DNA of 64,000 bases from Arcanobacterium_A hippocoleae_A (lineage in GTDB: Bacteria > Actinomycetota > Actinomycetes > Actinomycetales > Actinomycetaceae): the NCBI GenBank assembly GCA_040360365.1, contig CP136412.1; one strand, 5' to 3'. A model generated the notes under the pieces. The model was not told where the DNA came from, ran no database searches, and was given only the letters and a program-made list of their open reading frames with translations. Numbering within the stretch: position 1 is the stretch's first letter; the number at the start of each line of letters is the position of its first letter. Position numbers and translations under genes: made by a program. Shown here piece after piece: positions 47,231 through 56,628 of this stretch.

Positions 47231-48691
47231 TTACTTTGTTAATTTATCCATGTCTTCAAGCTCTACGCCTGAAGTTTCGTGCAGATACTTGCCGGTGAAA
47301 ATCACTGCCAAAACGCCGAAAGCGAAGAAAATCCAGTAAACACCAGCCGGCGACCAAGCCACCATGTATGGGAAAGAAAGTACCACAATCAAGTTCACCA
47401 CGAAATCTGCACCCGAAACCAAACTCATTGCGCCGCCGCGAATCTTTTGCGGGAACATTTCACCCATCAAAACCGAGAAAATTGGCCCCCACGAAGATGT
47501 GAAGCCGAGAAGGAACAGGCAGAAGCCAGCAATTACGAGGTAGCCAAGGAACGGTACTGAAGTAATATCCGTATGCCCGTCGGCGTTTGTTGGAGCGAAA
47601 GTGAATACCGAAGCAATAACGCCAAGCGCAATGAAAATCAATGCTCCGCCAACCATCAGCATTCGTTTGCGGCCAACTCGATCAACAAGCAAAATACCTG
47701 CAGTCACACCGACAATCTTGAATGCGCCCAGGAAGAGCGTCTGATAGAGCGCCGTTGACTCGTCATAACCGACAGATTCGAAAATCATTGTCGAGTAGAA
47801 GAAAATTCCATTTGTTCCAGTGAGCTGCTGGAATGCTGCAATTGCGACGCCGACCAGGACGAGCGGACGCCAGTTCGAAGCGAGAATCTTCCCGACGCTC
47901 CAACCTTTCATCCCGACCTCGCCGATTGAAGCGCGAATCGAATTAATCGTATCCGCAATCACGGTATGCTCTTCACCAGTAACTTTTTCCAGAACTTGCG
48001 CTGCTTCACGATCTTTTCCAACGCTTACCAGGTAGCGCGGAGATTCTGGAATCGTCGCGGTAAAAATGATAAAGCACAGTGCTGGGATCATCAGGAAGAG
48101 GAACATCCACTGCCAGGTCATAATTCCGAAAGCAAGCTCTTTTCCAGCGCCGCCCGAAATGCTGACGATTACCGCGTTAATTACTGCAGACGAGGTTAAG
48201 CCGACAATGATTGCAAGCTGGCGGAATGCGATTAACCGCCCGCGAATTGCAGCTGGAGCAATTTCGGCAATATAACCAGGGGCGACGGTGGTTGCCGCAC
48301 CAAATCCGATACCGCCCACGATCCGGCAGAAGAGCAAGAAAAGGTATCCGCCATTTTGCCCGAAAAGCGGTGAAATAACGCCGAAGATTGCTTCGAACAT
48401 TAAGAATGGACCGACCCACATCATTGTGGTGCGGCGGCCGATTTTATCGGAAATCCGCCCTGCAGCGAATGCACCGATAATTGCGCCGATAATCCCTGCC
48501 GAACCGGCAACGCCTTGTGCAAAAGCGCCCAGTTCGAAAGTTTTTCCGACGGCACCAATTGCACCGTTCAAGACCATCCCTTCGAAACCATAAAACAATG
48601 GACCGAGAGTTGCGATGAGTGCAAGACGGGTAGCATACTTATGCGCTTTTTCTTTTATTGCCGTGCGCTGCGCATTTGTTTGTGCAGTCAA
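47231..48691 (-). CDS. Sugar-porter MFS transporter
   Basis: A 486-residue, 12-span member of the sugar porter family. Signatures: GRISDKIGRRTTMM (loop 2-3), IPESPRYLVSVGKDREA (end of half 1), AFQQLTGTNGIFFYS (span 7) and DRVGRKRML (loop 8-9). A proton- or ion-coupled sugar importer. Being the first gene before the sulfatase, it probably brings in the sulfated sugar or its desulfated product (inference). Confidence 0.93.
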   Translation of the reverse strand: MTAQTNAQRTAIKEKAHKYATRLALIATLGPLFYGFEGMVLNGAIGAVGKTFELGAFAQGVAGSAGIIGAIIGAFAAGRISDKIGRRTTMMWVGPFLMFEAIFGVISPLFGQNGGYLFLLFCRIVGGIGFGAATTVAPGYIAEIAPAAIRGRLIAFRQLAIIVGLTSSAVINAVIVSISGGAGKELAFGIMTWQWMFLFLMIPALCFIIFTATIPESPRYLVSVGKDREAAQVLEKVTGEEHTVIADTINSIRASIGEVGMKGWSVGKILASNWRPLVLVGVAIAAFQQLTGTNGIFFYSTMIFESVGYDESTALYQTLFLGAFKIVGVTAGILLVDRVGRKRMLMVGGALIFIALGVIASVFTFAPTNADGHTDITSVPFLGYLVIAGFCLFLLGFTSSWGPIFSVLMGEMFPQKIRGGAMSLVSGADFVVNLIVVLSFPYMVAWSPAGVYWIFFAFGVLAVIFTGKYLHETSGVELEDMDKLTK

Positions 48692-48957
48692 TTTAATCCT
48701 CCGTTAGATTAGGCTGTTTAAACTGGGGCAGCCTGAGCGGCGGATTCAAAAAATCCGGGTGTTTAGTCAGGCTGGAAGATGGATTCAAAAATCCGCATGT
48801 TGAACATGTTTAATAGGAATAAATGCGTATTGTTCTAATAAATCAACATCTAATCATGGAGGGGTTTTTGACCGCAGGGACGGGCAAAACTGTTTTTGTG
48901 AACTGCGGCACACTTGATTTGTTTTCGAGTTTATTTGGGTTTACCCGGCTTTACCCA

Positions 48958-49017
48958 GGTTCGCTTCCAGGTTTGCTTCCGGGTTTGCTTCCGAGCTCGC
49001 TTCCGGGTTTGCTTCCG
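48958..49017. repeat. 12-bp tandem repeat, five units
   Basis: Five units of GGTTTGCTTCCG. Units 2, 3 and 5 are identical; units 1 (GGTTCGCTTCCA) and 4 (AGCTCGCTTCCG) are variants. Intergenic. Confidence 0.9.
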
Positions 49018-49116
49018 GATTTGTCCGTGAAAGTAATTAAAGCTATTTCGCCGCCACTTACGCGAGCCGATACTCGGGGCACAAAGAAAAATTTGCCGAA
49101 CCGGTTAAAACGCAAT

Positions 49117-49161
49117 AATAAATGCCCGCCCCTCGCTATTCGCGGGAGACGAGCATCTATT
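49117..49161 (-). terminator. Terminator of the cupin gene
   Basis: On the minus strand AATAGATGCTCGTCTCC pairs with GGGGCGGGCATTTATT along about 16 positions, counting several G-U pairs. T-rich sequence follows, about 110 bases after the cupin stop. The C/T differences between arms are all tolerated only in minus-strand RNA, which supports this orientation. Confidence 0.7.
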
Positions 49162-49274
49162 TCACCTCTGCTTTATACGCAGTTGAGATACAGCTAACTA
49201 TCCGGCAGTAATTATTTCGCTATTTACCGCATTCAAATCAGCTTTCTGCGGATTCTTCTTATCCTTAGGACCTC

Positions 49275-49709
49275 TTAGTCCTCTTCGTTTGGATCAGCTT
49301 CTGCATCCGCCTGTGTTTGATGCACAGTACCAGCCACATGATCCGGGTGAGCATAAATCGTGTAGAGCTTCAAAGGTTCGTCGCCAGTATTGGTTACGTT
49401 ATGCCACATATCAGCAGGAACGAAGATTGCGTCGTCGTCATGAACTTCCTTTTCGAAATTCAAATCATCCTCAGCCGGCCCCATCTGGCACAAGCCCTTA
49501 CCGGCTTCAATCCGCAGGAATTGATCGATTCCGTGATGCACTTCCAAGCCGATATCACCGCCAACCGGAATGCTCATCACAGTAAGCTGCAGCTTTTCAC
49601 CAGTCCACATCGTAGTGCGGAAAGTATCATTATCGACGGTTTCTTTCTCAATATCGACAACCCACGGCTGCTTTCCTTTGTCATCATATTGATGTGCGTA
49701 CTCTGCCAT
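49275..49709 (-). CDS. Cupin-domain protein
   Basis: A 144-residue single-domain cupin. The metal-ligand motif 1 is DIGLEVHHGIDQFLRIEAGKG (His, His, Gln/Glu); motif 2 is FVPADMWHNVTNTGDEPLKL. It probably binds a divalent metal; the small-molecule ligand is unknown. The tail is acidic (ADAEADPNEED). Monocistronic, with its own terminator. Confidence 0.9.
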   Translation of the reverse strand: MAEYAHQYDDKGKQPWVVDIEKETVDNDTFRTTMWTGEKLQLTVMSIPVGGDIGLEVHHGIDQFLRIEAGKGLCQMGPAEDDLNFEKEVHDDDAIFVPADMWHNVTNTGDEPLKLYTIYAHPDHVAGTVHQTQADAEADPNEED

Positions 49710-49859
49710 ATCGTTCTCCTAACGACGCCAAGCTTGGCGTTTATTTGGAATCATTACATTTTTATTATCGCGCGAAATTAAAATTTTCACGTTAACTTTT
49801 GCTAGAAATGAAATCTCACCCGAAAAATGAAAGTTCACCCCAACAGTTTGCAGCTGCCG

Positions 49860-51236
49860 TTATCTTCCATGTGTGAAAAATATCCATCCAAGAGCGACGG
49901 CAATCAGCACTCCGCCTGAAATTAAGTATGCGAAGGAAAAACCGGCAACATCTACAATTAGTCCCGCCGCTACCGGACCAAGAATTGAACCAAAATCTGC
50001 CGCCTGCTGGAATAACGAAACAACGGATCCGCCATTTCTTTTTCCGACAATATCCGCGAGCGCGCCCTGCTGTGAGGGTTGAATCAAACCCGCGCCATAA
50101 CCTGCAACTGCACTAATTCCAATCAGAATCCACACATTCGCCACTTCACCCATGAAAATCGTAAAAATTCCCGAAAGCAGCAGCCCGATAACCACTAGCC
50201 GGCGCCGGCCATAGATATCCGACCACCGTCCGGAAGTGAGAAGCGAAAACGCATTCCCGGCAGCAAAAGCAGTGAGCAGACCGCCCGCAAGCCAAACCGG
50301 AGCGCCCGCAATCGTTGCTGCAAACAACGGCACAACCGAAAGCCGTACTCCCATATTCGTCCAACCTTGCGCAAATGCGGTAAGCAAAATGACTTTAAAA
50401 CGCCCGATTGCCCAAGCTTCCTTTACCGTGATTATTTCCTGCCGCGCCGGCAGCGAATTCGGATCGGCTGTTTTCACGGTCCTGCCGTCGGCGCTATTTA
50501 TTTTCAGCGAATCCGATAACTCCGGCACCTGCGATGTTTCCGACGAATCGGATGATGCCAAATAGTTTTTCACCCCATGCCGATTTCGCACACGACGCAG
50601 TAAATGCAGCCGATGCTTGTTCTCACTTGGAATCATTACGATCACAATCAGGGCAGCGATAGCCAGAAAAACAGCATAAATCACGAACGGCGGACGGTAT
50701 CCTAACGGCGCAAGCACTGCGCCGACGGCAGGACCAGCGATATTCCCAATCAAAAATCCTGAACCATAAGCGGCTGAAGCCCGCCCGCGCGCACCCTCCG
50801 GCGCCCATTGGAAAATTAATGACATTGCCGAGACGGAAAACATTACCGATCCGATTCCGCCGAGTCCGCGGTAAAGCAACAATTGCCAGTAGCTGGCAGC
50901 AAAAGCCGAAATGAACGACGAGAGCGCAACAATCATAATTCCAAGCAAATAGATACTGCGCTCATTGAAACGATTTGAAAACAACCCGGCAGCGGGGGCA
51001 AATGCAAGACGCATAAACGCGAACACCGAAACGACAAGCGTCGCAGCAAAGTTCGTAACATCAAAACTTTTTGCAAATTGCGGAAGTACCGGCGCGACAA
51101 TACCATAACCGAGCGCAATGGAAACAGACGCAGCTACAAGCACCCAGATTTCTTTCGGAAGCGGTACTGCAGCATGTTCTTTCTGACCAGTTCTTATTTT
51201 TACCACGCGCGCTTGACCTGCTTTCATTATCGCCAT
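49860..51236 (-). CDS. MFS efflux-type transporter
   Basis: A 458-residue, 12-span major facilitator. Half 1 contains AAGLFSNRFNERSIYLLG and LLLYRGLGGIGSVMFS (motif C-like), and half 2 contains SGRWSDIYGRRRLVVIG (motif A). A 60-residue hydrophilic loop joins the halves. The motif pattern fits drug/proton antiporters. Substrate unknown. Monocistronic. Confidence 0.9.
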   Translation of the reverse strand: MAIMKAGQARVVKIRTGQKEHAAVPLPKEIWVLVAASVSIALGYGIVAPVLPQFAKSFDVTNFAATLVVSVFAFMRLAFAPAAGLFSNRFNERSIYLLGIMIVALSSFISAFAASYWQLLLYRGLGGIGSVMFSVSAMSLIFQWAPEGARGRASAAYGSGFLIGNIAGPAVGAVLAPLGYRPPFVIYAVFLAIAALIVIVMIPSENKHRLHLLRRVRNRHGVKNYLASSDSSETSQVPELSDSLKINSADGRTVKTADPNSLPARQEIITVKEAWAIGRFKVILLTAFAQGWTNMGVRLSVVPLFAATIAGAPVWLAGGLLTAFAAGNAFSLLTSGRWSDIYGRRRLVVIGLLLSGIFTIFMGEVANVWILIGISAVAGYGAGLIQPSQQGALADIVGKRNGGSVVSLFQQAADFGSILGPVAAGLIVDVAGFSFAYLISGGVLIAVALGWIFFTHGR

Positions 51237-51646
51237 CGTTTTCGAATTAATCCTATTTTGATCTTTTGATCTTTAAACTTTTAATCTTTCGGCTTTTTAA
51301 ACTGTCGGCTTTTTAAACTTTCGCCCCAGACCTTCGCTCCTAATAATCTCATCTAATTGATTCAGTATCTAAATCGGGCGGCTTAACATATTAATTCACA
51401 TATACTTTCCGCTTCATCTCCAAAAAATACAGGTTCTCCGCCGGTAAGATATCTCTCGGCAAGATATCTCCCGGCAAGAATCTCCTGCAGATTGCCTGCC
51501 GGCAAGTTGTTCTCACGGCAAACTCCACACTCCTTTTACATTTCCGGAATAACCCGCATAATTCACATAATTCGCACAATTCACATAAATAGCACTTTCG
51601 GTAAAAATACACGAAATTTTCAGAGATAGCACGATATGCTTGAGCC
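51237..51646. repeat. Intergenic region with three different short tandem repeats
   Basis: No gene seen in 410 bases. Three arrays follow one another: TCGGCTTTTTAAACT repeated near 51287-51321; a 15-bp unit of the form CCGGCAAGATATCTC repeated three to four times at about 51437-51482; and a 9-bp unit CATAATTCA/CACAATTCA repeated four times at about 51557-51592. A minus-strand 85-codon frame runs through the last two arrays and reads CELCELCEL and DILPRDILP. It shares its CATG start with the divergent DUF4921 gene, and I consider it spurious. Confidence 0.7.
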
Positions 51647-52969
51647 ATGAATAGTTCTTTTCATCCGCCGCTCACGAAAATGGCCGACGGCACAATTAAA
51701 CAGGTGAATCCGTTTTCGGATACCGAAGTCTGGACGGTACCCGGGCGAGCAAATCGCCCATTTGCGATGAAACTCCCAGATCCGCAGCCTATTGACCACG
51801 AGATGTCTGGCAATACTTGCGCTTTCTGCACTCAACGGGTCCTGGAAACCCCGCCCGAAAAATCAAGACTCGTGAAAAAACGCGACGACGCCGTAATCTA
51901 CCGTTCTACCGGCGTAGACATGCTTACACGGGAATGGGAATTTCGGCGAATTCCAAATTTATTCGAAATTGTTTCTTTCGAATATTGGGAGAAAAACTAC
52001 GACTTCCGACTTCCGCACGAAACACAGCAGCGGATGGATTCTTACCTCGCCGACCCTGCCGGGAAAGCGCATATTTTCAGTGTACTGCGCGCAAAGCTGC
52101 GCGGTACTTTTTCCGATACAGAATGGGATGAACTTCCAGAATTTGAAAAGTTTCAGTACGCGCAAAGTCTTTTCGGGTCCGGGCACGATTTAATTGTGGC
52201 ACGCCGCCATTTCGTCGACGGCGCCACCGACGATTCACAGCTCGCTTCAGCCGGAACACTCACTCCGCAAGAGCATGAATGGTATATCCGTTTAACGGTA
52301 GACACAATGCAAGATTTGTATCAGAAGAACCGTTACGTGAAATATGTGCAAGTATTCCAAAACTGGCTGAAACCAGCCGGCGCTTCATTCGACCATTTGC
52401 ATAAACAGCTGGTTTCGATTGACCAGCGGCCGGTAAATGCACAGCTGGAAGTGGAGAAAGCACGGAAAAATCCAAACCTGTTCAACGAAGCAGGCGTAGA
52501 TTATGCCGGATATCACAATCTCGTAATTGCCGAGAATCAGCACGCCGTCGCAATTGCCGGTTTTGGGCATCGCTATCCAACGCTTGAGATTTGGTCGCGT
52601 TCCCCGCATTGCCAGCCGTGGGAGCACACGCCAGAGGAGCTGCACGCAATGTCTGATCTAATTCATGCAATGCATGCCGCCACCGGCACACTGGTTCCGA
52701 CAAACGAAGAATGGTATTGCAAGCCAATCGATGCAGATGTAGCAATGCCCTGGAAAGTGCTGATCAAGTGGCGTGTATCTACACTTGCCGGATTTGAGGG
52801 CGGCACAAAGATTTATGTAAACACAATCGACCCGTGGGCATTACGCGACCGCGTGGTGCCGCGCCTGCTGGAACTGCGCGCAGAAGGAAAGATTGCTCAA
52901 AATATCAATATCGCCACCGAATGTTCATGCAAGGTAAACTCGCTAAAATACAACCCATTCCTGCAGTGA
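51647..52969 (+). CDS. DUF4921 family, GalT/HIT-like protein
   Basis: A 440-residue intact protein of the actinobacterial DUF4921 family, related to galactose-1-phosphate uridylyltransferases. A zinc-type CxxC is seen in GNTCAFCTQRV, and the HIT-like active-site region is AGASFDHLHKQLVSID. Further cysteine or His sites lie in SPHCQPWEH and ATECSCKVNS. Probably a nucleotidyltransferase or hydrolase, but the substrate is unknown. Monocistronic. Confidence 0.88.
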   Translation: MNSSFHPPLTKMADGTIKQVNPFSDTEVWTVPGRANRPFAMKLPDPQPIDHEMSGNTCAFCTQRVLETPPEKSRLVKKRDDAVIYRSTGVDMLTREWEFRRIPNLFEIVSFEYWEKNYDFRLPHETQQRMDSYLADPAGKAHIFSVLRAKLRGTFSDTEWDELPEFEKFQYAQSLFGSGHDLIVARRHFVDGATDDSQLASAGTLTPQEHEWYIRLTVDTMQDLYQKNRYVKYVQVFQNWLKPAGASFDHLHKQLVSIDQRPVNAQLEVEKARKNPNLFNEAGVDYAGYHNLVIAENQHAVAIAGFGHRYPTLEIWSRSPHCQPWEHTPEELHAMSDLIHAMHAATGTLVPTNEEWYCKPIDADVAMPWKVLIKWRVSTLAGFEGGTKIYVNTIDPWALRDRVVPRLLELRAEGKIAQNINIATECSCKVNSLKYNPFLQ

Positions 52970-53141
52970 ATGCAGGCGAACTAAGGCGAGCTTGCCGCAG
53001 ATGAAAGTAATCGAAAGTAATCGGCAGCAAGCTGGCGGATTATCGCGAACCTAGGTGAACTACAGCAGATTCCAGCGAATCAGGACGAACTGCAGCGAGC
53101 TGCGGTGAAAGATTATTTTAAGCTAATCCAATAGCGTTGGA

Positions 53142-53747
53142 TTACTTTAGTTTTCTTCCCAGCCTGATCTTCGAAGTTTTCCGCAATTTCAGCTGCGCTT
53201 TCTGCTGCACGCCCTTTTGTTCCGCACATTCTGTGCCGGAGCCGTCTTTTTCGTCCGCCAATATTCCGACGGTATCGAGTACCTCATTTTCGAGTACTCC
53301 GCCGTTCGCAAGAATCGTTCTGCGCGATCCGTCGTTAGTTTTATTGCAGGTAATAAGGACTTTTTCCAGACCTTCTTGTTTCGCAATTTGCAATACCTGC
53401 GCCAGCATTTCTTTCGCATACCCTTTGCGGCGCTGTGAAGGAAGCACACTATAGCCAATATTCCCACCGAAATTGAGCAAAAACTCGCTAAGTTCGAGCC
53501 GTAAATCAATCATTCCAACAAGCTCATCGGTATCTTCAGCCACGCCAAGAAATACTTTTTGCGGCACGTAACCATCGCCATAAGCAGCGCGCCCGCGTTC
53601 TGCAAACCTGACCCACTGCGCAAAAGTTTCGCACCGTTCCAGGCCAGCGCAGCCGGCAAGACTATCCCCGTTCGCAAGCATTTGCGCTTTATAATCCATC
53701 ACTTGCTGAGCATAATGCTCAGTTGGTACAGCTAATTTAATTCCCAC
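53142..53747 (-). CDS. GNAT-family N-acetyltransferase (RimJ/RimL-like)
   Basis: A 201-residue acetyl-CoA-dependent transferase. FLGVAEDTDELVGMIDLRLEL is the central sheet; the acetyl-CoA loop is LPSQRRKGYAKEMLAQVLQIA. ITCNKTNDGSRRTILANGG is the typical closing motif. The C-terminal ~35 residues are a basic tail. The target (protein or small amine) is unknown. Confidence 0.88.
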   Translation of the reverse strand: MGIKLAVPTEHYAQQVMDYKAQMLANGDSLAGCAGLERCETFAQWVRFAERGRAAYGDGYVPQKVFLGVAEDTDELVGMIDLRLELSEFLLNFGGNIGYSVLPSQRRKGYAKEMLAQVLQIAKQEGLEKVLITCNKTNDGSRRTILANGGVLENEVLDTVGILADEKDGSGTECAEQKGVQQKAQLKLRKTSKIRLGRKLK

Positions 53748-53949
53748 TGCAGCCTACTTCCTCACGTTTCATAATTGCGCATTTTAAGATTTTTCATCCT
53801 CTCATTTTTCGCTATTTATTACAAAAGTTTTCGAAAATACGCGCGCGCCGCAGCACCTTGCTCTCGGGCGCTTTTACAGTGAAGAGGTGCTGAAATTGGA
53901 AAACATTTTTCAATTTGCGTCATTCAGCCTGTTACGGAAAGGTTTTCGG

Positions 53950-55296
53950 ATGCAGTCTATATTCAAACGTAAAGCATACGACCAACTAGTTAAATGGAAG
54001 CGTCTCTCGAACGGAAACACAGCAGCCTTCCTGGAAGGCGCACGCCGAATCGGAAAAAGCACTGTAGCCGAAGCTTTTGCGCAAAAAATTATGCAGACTA
54101 TCTGCTGATAGATTTCGCTTCGGAAGGCCCAGAGATTCGTGAAAACTTTCGCGCGAATCTCAATAATCTCGACGAATTTTTTCGGCTGCTTTTCCTTCTG
54201 AAAGGAAAATCTTTACCCGCAGGGGATGCCGTCATTATTTTCGATGAAGTACAGCTTTTTCCGCTCGCGCGCCAAGCGATAAAAGCGCTTGTAAAAGACG
54301 AACGCTACCACTACATCGAAACTGGTTCCCTTATTTCCATCAAGAAGAATATTCGCGATATTCTAATCCCCTCCGAGGAATATAAAATCGTAATGTATCC
54401 GATGGATTTTGAAGAATTTTTATGGGCCTTAGGCGACAGTGTTACAGCATCAGCAATTCACACAGCTTTTTCTAAAAATCACCCGTCGGCGAAGCAATTC
54501 ATCGAAAAATAATGAAGACCCTGCGTACCTACATTGTAGTGGGCGGAATGCCGCAAGCCGTGGAAGCGTATGTAAACGGCAAAGACTACGAAGAAATAGA
54601 CTTTATCAAACGGTCCATTCTCAATCTCTATGAAGAAGACCTGCATCGTTTTGACGTAGAAGAAAAAGGACGAGTGGAGGCGATATTTAAAACGCTTCCC
54701 GAACAGCTTAGTTCGAAAAAACGGCAGTTTAGATATGCGCTGCTAGGGCAAGGTATGCGCTACCGCCGTCTGCTTGATTCACTCGACTTTTTAGCAGAAT
54801 CGATGATTGTAAATCTTTGCACGCAGGTGACGGTTCCCGATGTAATGATGGAACTGTATGCTCAGCAATCTACGTTTAAAATGTTTATGGCAGACACCGG
54901 TCTGCTCATTTCTCAGATATCACCTAAATTTGACGCTTCGCTCTATAAAGCTTTAATTTTCGGTTCCTCAGGAGCGAATCTGAGCATGATTTATGAAAAC
55001 ATGGCGGCGCAGATGCTTACGGCAAACGGGCATAAGCTGCATTTTCACGAATTCAAATACCAACCGGAGGAAAAGATAAGGAAAACTCATACGAAATTGA
55101 TTTCGTGATTTTACAAGGAAAACGCATTTGCCCAATCGAAGTGAAATCTTCAGCATACAAAACACACAAATCTTTAGACTCGTTTATCGCAAAATACCAA
55201 ATGAAAATCCCAAACTGCTATGTGCTTTACACCAAGGATCTGCATTTTGAAAACGGCGTCACTTATCTGCCGCTCTATATGGCGATGTGTTTGTAA
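53950..55296 (+). CDS. AAA ATPase with DUF4143 domain, three frameshifts
   Basis: About 449 residues after restoring three missing A. Breaks: A6 at 54083-54088 (restores AQKNYADYLLIDF), A5 at 54505-54509 (restores FIEKIMKTLRTYIVVGG) and A4 at 55071-55074 (restores EEKDKENSYEIDFVILQ). Walker A is EGARRIGKST and Walker B AVIIFDEVQLFP. The C-terminal DUF4143 nuclease-like module shows ENMAAQMLTANG and ICPIEVKSSAYKTHKS, the E-V-K being the PD-(D/E)xK-like element. Widespread, poorly understood, often linked to mobile or defence regions. ATG 53950 has an AAAGG site. Confidence 0.9.
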
Positions 55297-55784
55297 ACGA
55301 ATCTATAAAGCTGAAAGAGTAGCGCAAAGCGGTAATAATATGCCGCGGAATATGGAATTATCTAGCATAAATCGGCGCTGCACGTTTTATTTGTGTTGGG
55401 GCAATAAAGCTGATGTTTGATCGGGTGGAAAGCGGTGTTTTTGCATAGATCAAGCCTGACCGCTATGCAAAAACACCACTTGGAACCAGCTAAACTAGAC
55501 CCAAACAAAAAGGCGCTGCACATTTTTGTTCGGGCTGCATGGCTACATCCGTCAGACTAACGAACCAAGAAACATCCGCCAGCTTAGCAAACACCGACTA
55601 AATCTGAATGCTCAAACCCCAATCAAGAACGGATTACGGGAAGCTAGATGCACAGCCCGCCGTCGCCAATGAAAACCATCTCATGCTCTGTGCCGCGCAA
55701 TCAACAGGTAAAATAATAAACCGAAATGATTTACGTTGTAAACTATATTGCAGGCAATGTAAATATTTAAGTGAGGGATGTCAA
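55297..55784. other. Intergenic region with a large hairpin
   Basis: No gene in about 490 bases between the ATPase and the toxin-antitoxin pair. It contains the 19-bp inverted repeat at 55430-55481 and the TA promoter region. Confidence 0.6.
55430..55481. terminator. 19-bp inverted repeat, possible terminator or small mobile-element end
   Basis: AAGCGGTGTTTTTGCATAG (55430-55448) and CTATGCAAAAACACCACTT (55463-55481) pair at 18 of 19 positions around a 14-base loop. It lies about 135 bases after the ATPase gene. The long A/T runs inside the stem are unusual for a terminator, so a REP/MITE-like element is an alternative. Confidence 0.55.
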
Positions 55785-56046
55785 ATGGCTACCGTACCAA
55801 CTCAAATTCGGATTGATGCAGATGTGAAAATTCAGGCAACCCAACTTTTTCAAAGCTAGGGCTAGATATGTCGAGCGCAGTAAACGTGTTTCTGCGGCAG
55901 TGCTTAATGCGCGGGGCTTACCTTTCGATGTTGCGGTTTTAGCAAATGATTCCGAGATTGAGAATGTGTCCAGAGCTGAACTAAATGAGATTTCTGAGCG
56001 AATTATTACCCGCAACGCCAAGGTATATAACGAGCTTGCAAAATGA
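55785..56046 (+). CDS. RelB/DinJ-type antitoxin, two frameshifts
   Basis: About 87 residues from ATG 55785. The ribbon-helix-helix start is MATVPTQIRIDADVKIQA. Restoring a T in TTTTT (55846-55850) gives TQLFSKLGLDMSSAVNVFLRQ; restoring a G in GGGG (55913-55916) gives CLMRGGLPFDVAVLAND. It ends NAKVYNELAK. This is the DinJ/RelB layout, which normally pairs with RelE/YafQ toxins. Here its stop overlaps the Doc start (ATGA). It would bind and neutralise the toxin and autorepress the operon. Confidence 0.8.
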
Positions 56047-56436
56047 AAGTTCTTACAAGGGAAGACGTTCTCGCGCTGCACAAAGCTTTAATCTCGTATT
56101 TTGGGGAAGTGCTCAACTGAGAGATTTATGCTGCTAGACGCAGCCATAAATGCGCCATTTCAAACTTTCGGAGGTGTGGATTTATATCCAACCTTAATTG
56201 AAAAAGCAGCATGTTTAGGTTATTCACTTTCAGCCAATCACCCGTTTGTTGATGGAAATAAGCGCATTGGAGCCCACGCCATGCTTGTATTTTTATCGGT
56301 AAATGGAGTAGAGCTTTCATATCGCGACGAGGAATTAGTAAAGCTATATTTAGATATTGCATCTGGAAAAGAAAGCCAGCAAAGTTTAGCGTCATGGATT
56401 GAAGCGCACATGATTGATAAGAATTTTCTTCAATAA
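56043..56436 (+). CDS. doc: Doc/Fic-family toxin, two frameshifts
   Basis: About 131 residues from ATG 56043 (MKVLTREDVLALHKALISYFGG). Missing bases in GGGG at 56103-56106 and near 56127-56133 restore SAQLRDL-LLDAAINAPFQTFGG. The Fic/Doc core is SANHPFVDGNKRIGAHAMLVFL, matching HxFx(D/E)GNKR, with the catalytic His and the phosphate-binding loop intact. Doc phosphorylates and inactivates elongation factor Tu in the characterised phage P1 case. Translationally coupled to the antitoxin upstream. Confidence 0.85.
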
Positions 56437-56628
56437 CATCTGACAGTCCCTGCACTTTCAGATTCGCACCAGATGCCGACGAATGGATTCATCCGATCGC
56501 GGATATACGAACTGCTTTCAGCAGGATGCGCTGCCTACTTTCAATCAGCCGAATCAACTGTAAGTGCGTGCAGCATTCTTTGCGGCAGCACACGCTTTAT
56601 TTGCAGCAATATGCACTTTATTTACGAT

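Larger units (their letters stand above)
48692..49274. other. Intergenic region with tandem repeat and terminator
   Basis: About 580 bases without a supported gene. It contains the promoter region of the MFS-sulfatase unit, a five-unit 12-bp tandem repeat (48958-49017), a dispersed CCRCTTACG motif near 49047 and the cupin terminator (49117-49161). A 124-codon plus-strand frame runs through the repeat (reading PGLLPG...). It resembles no known protein, and I reject it. Confidence 0.6.

Noticed and set aside
48823..49197. Plus-strand frame of 124 codons with PGLLPG repeats
   Set aside because: The repeats come from the intergenic 12-bp tandem array, nothing outside it resembles a protein family, and it overlaps the cupin terminator.
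51391..51648. Minus-strand 85-codon frame with CELCELCEL and DILPRDILP
   Set aside because: Produced by the 9-bp and 15-bp tandem repeats; it shares the CATG of the well-supported DUF4921 start and has no ribosome site.
53887..54108. Start of the AAA ATPase at 53887
   Set aside because: The frame is open there, but no ribosome site fits, while ATG 53950 has AAAGG and matches the usual family beginning.
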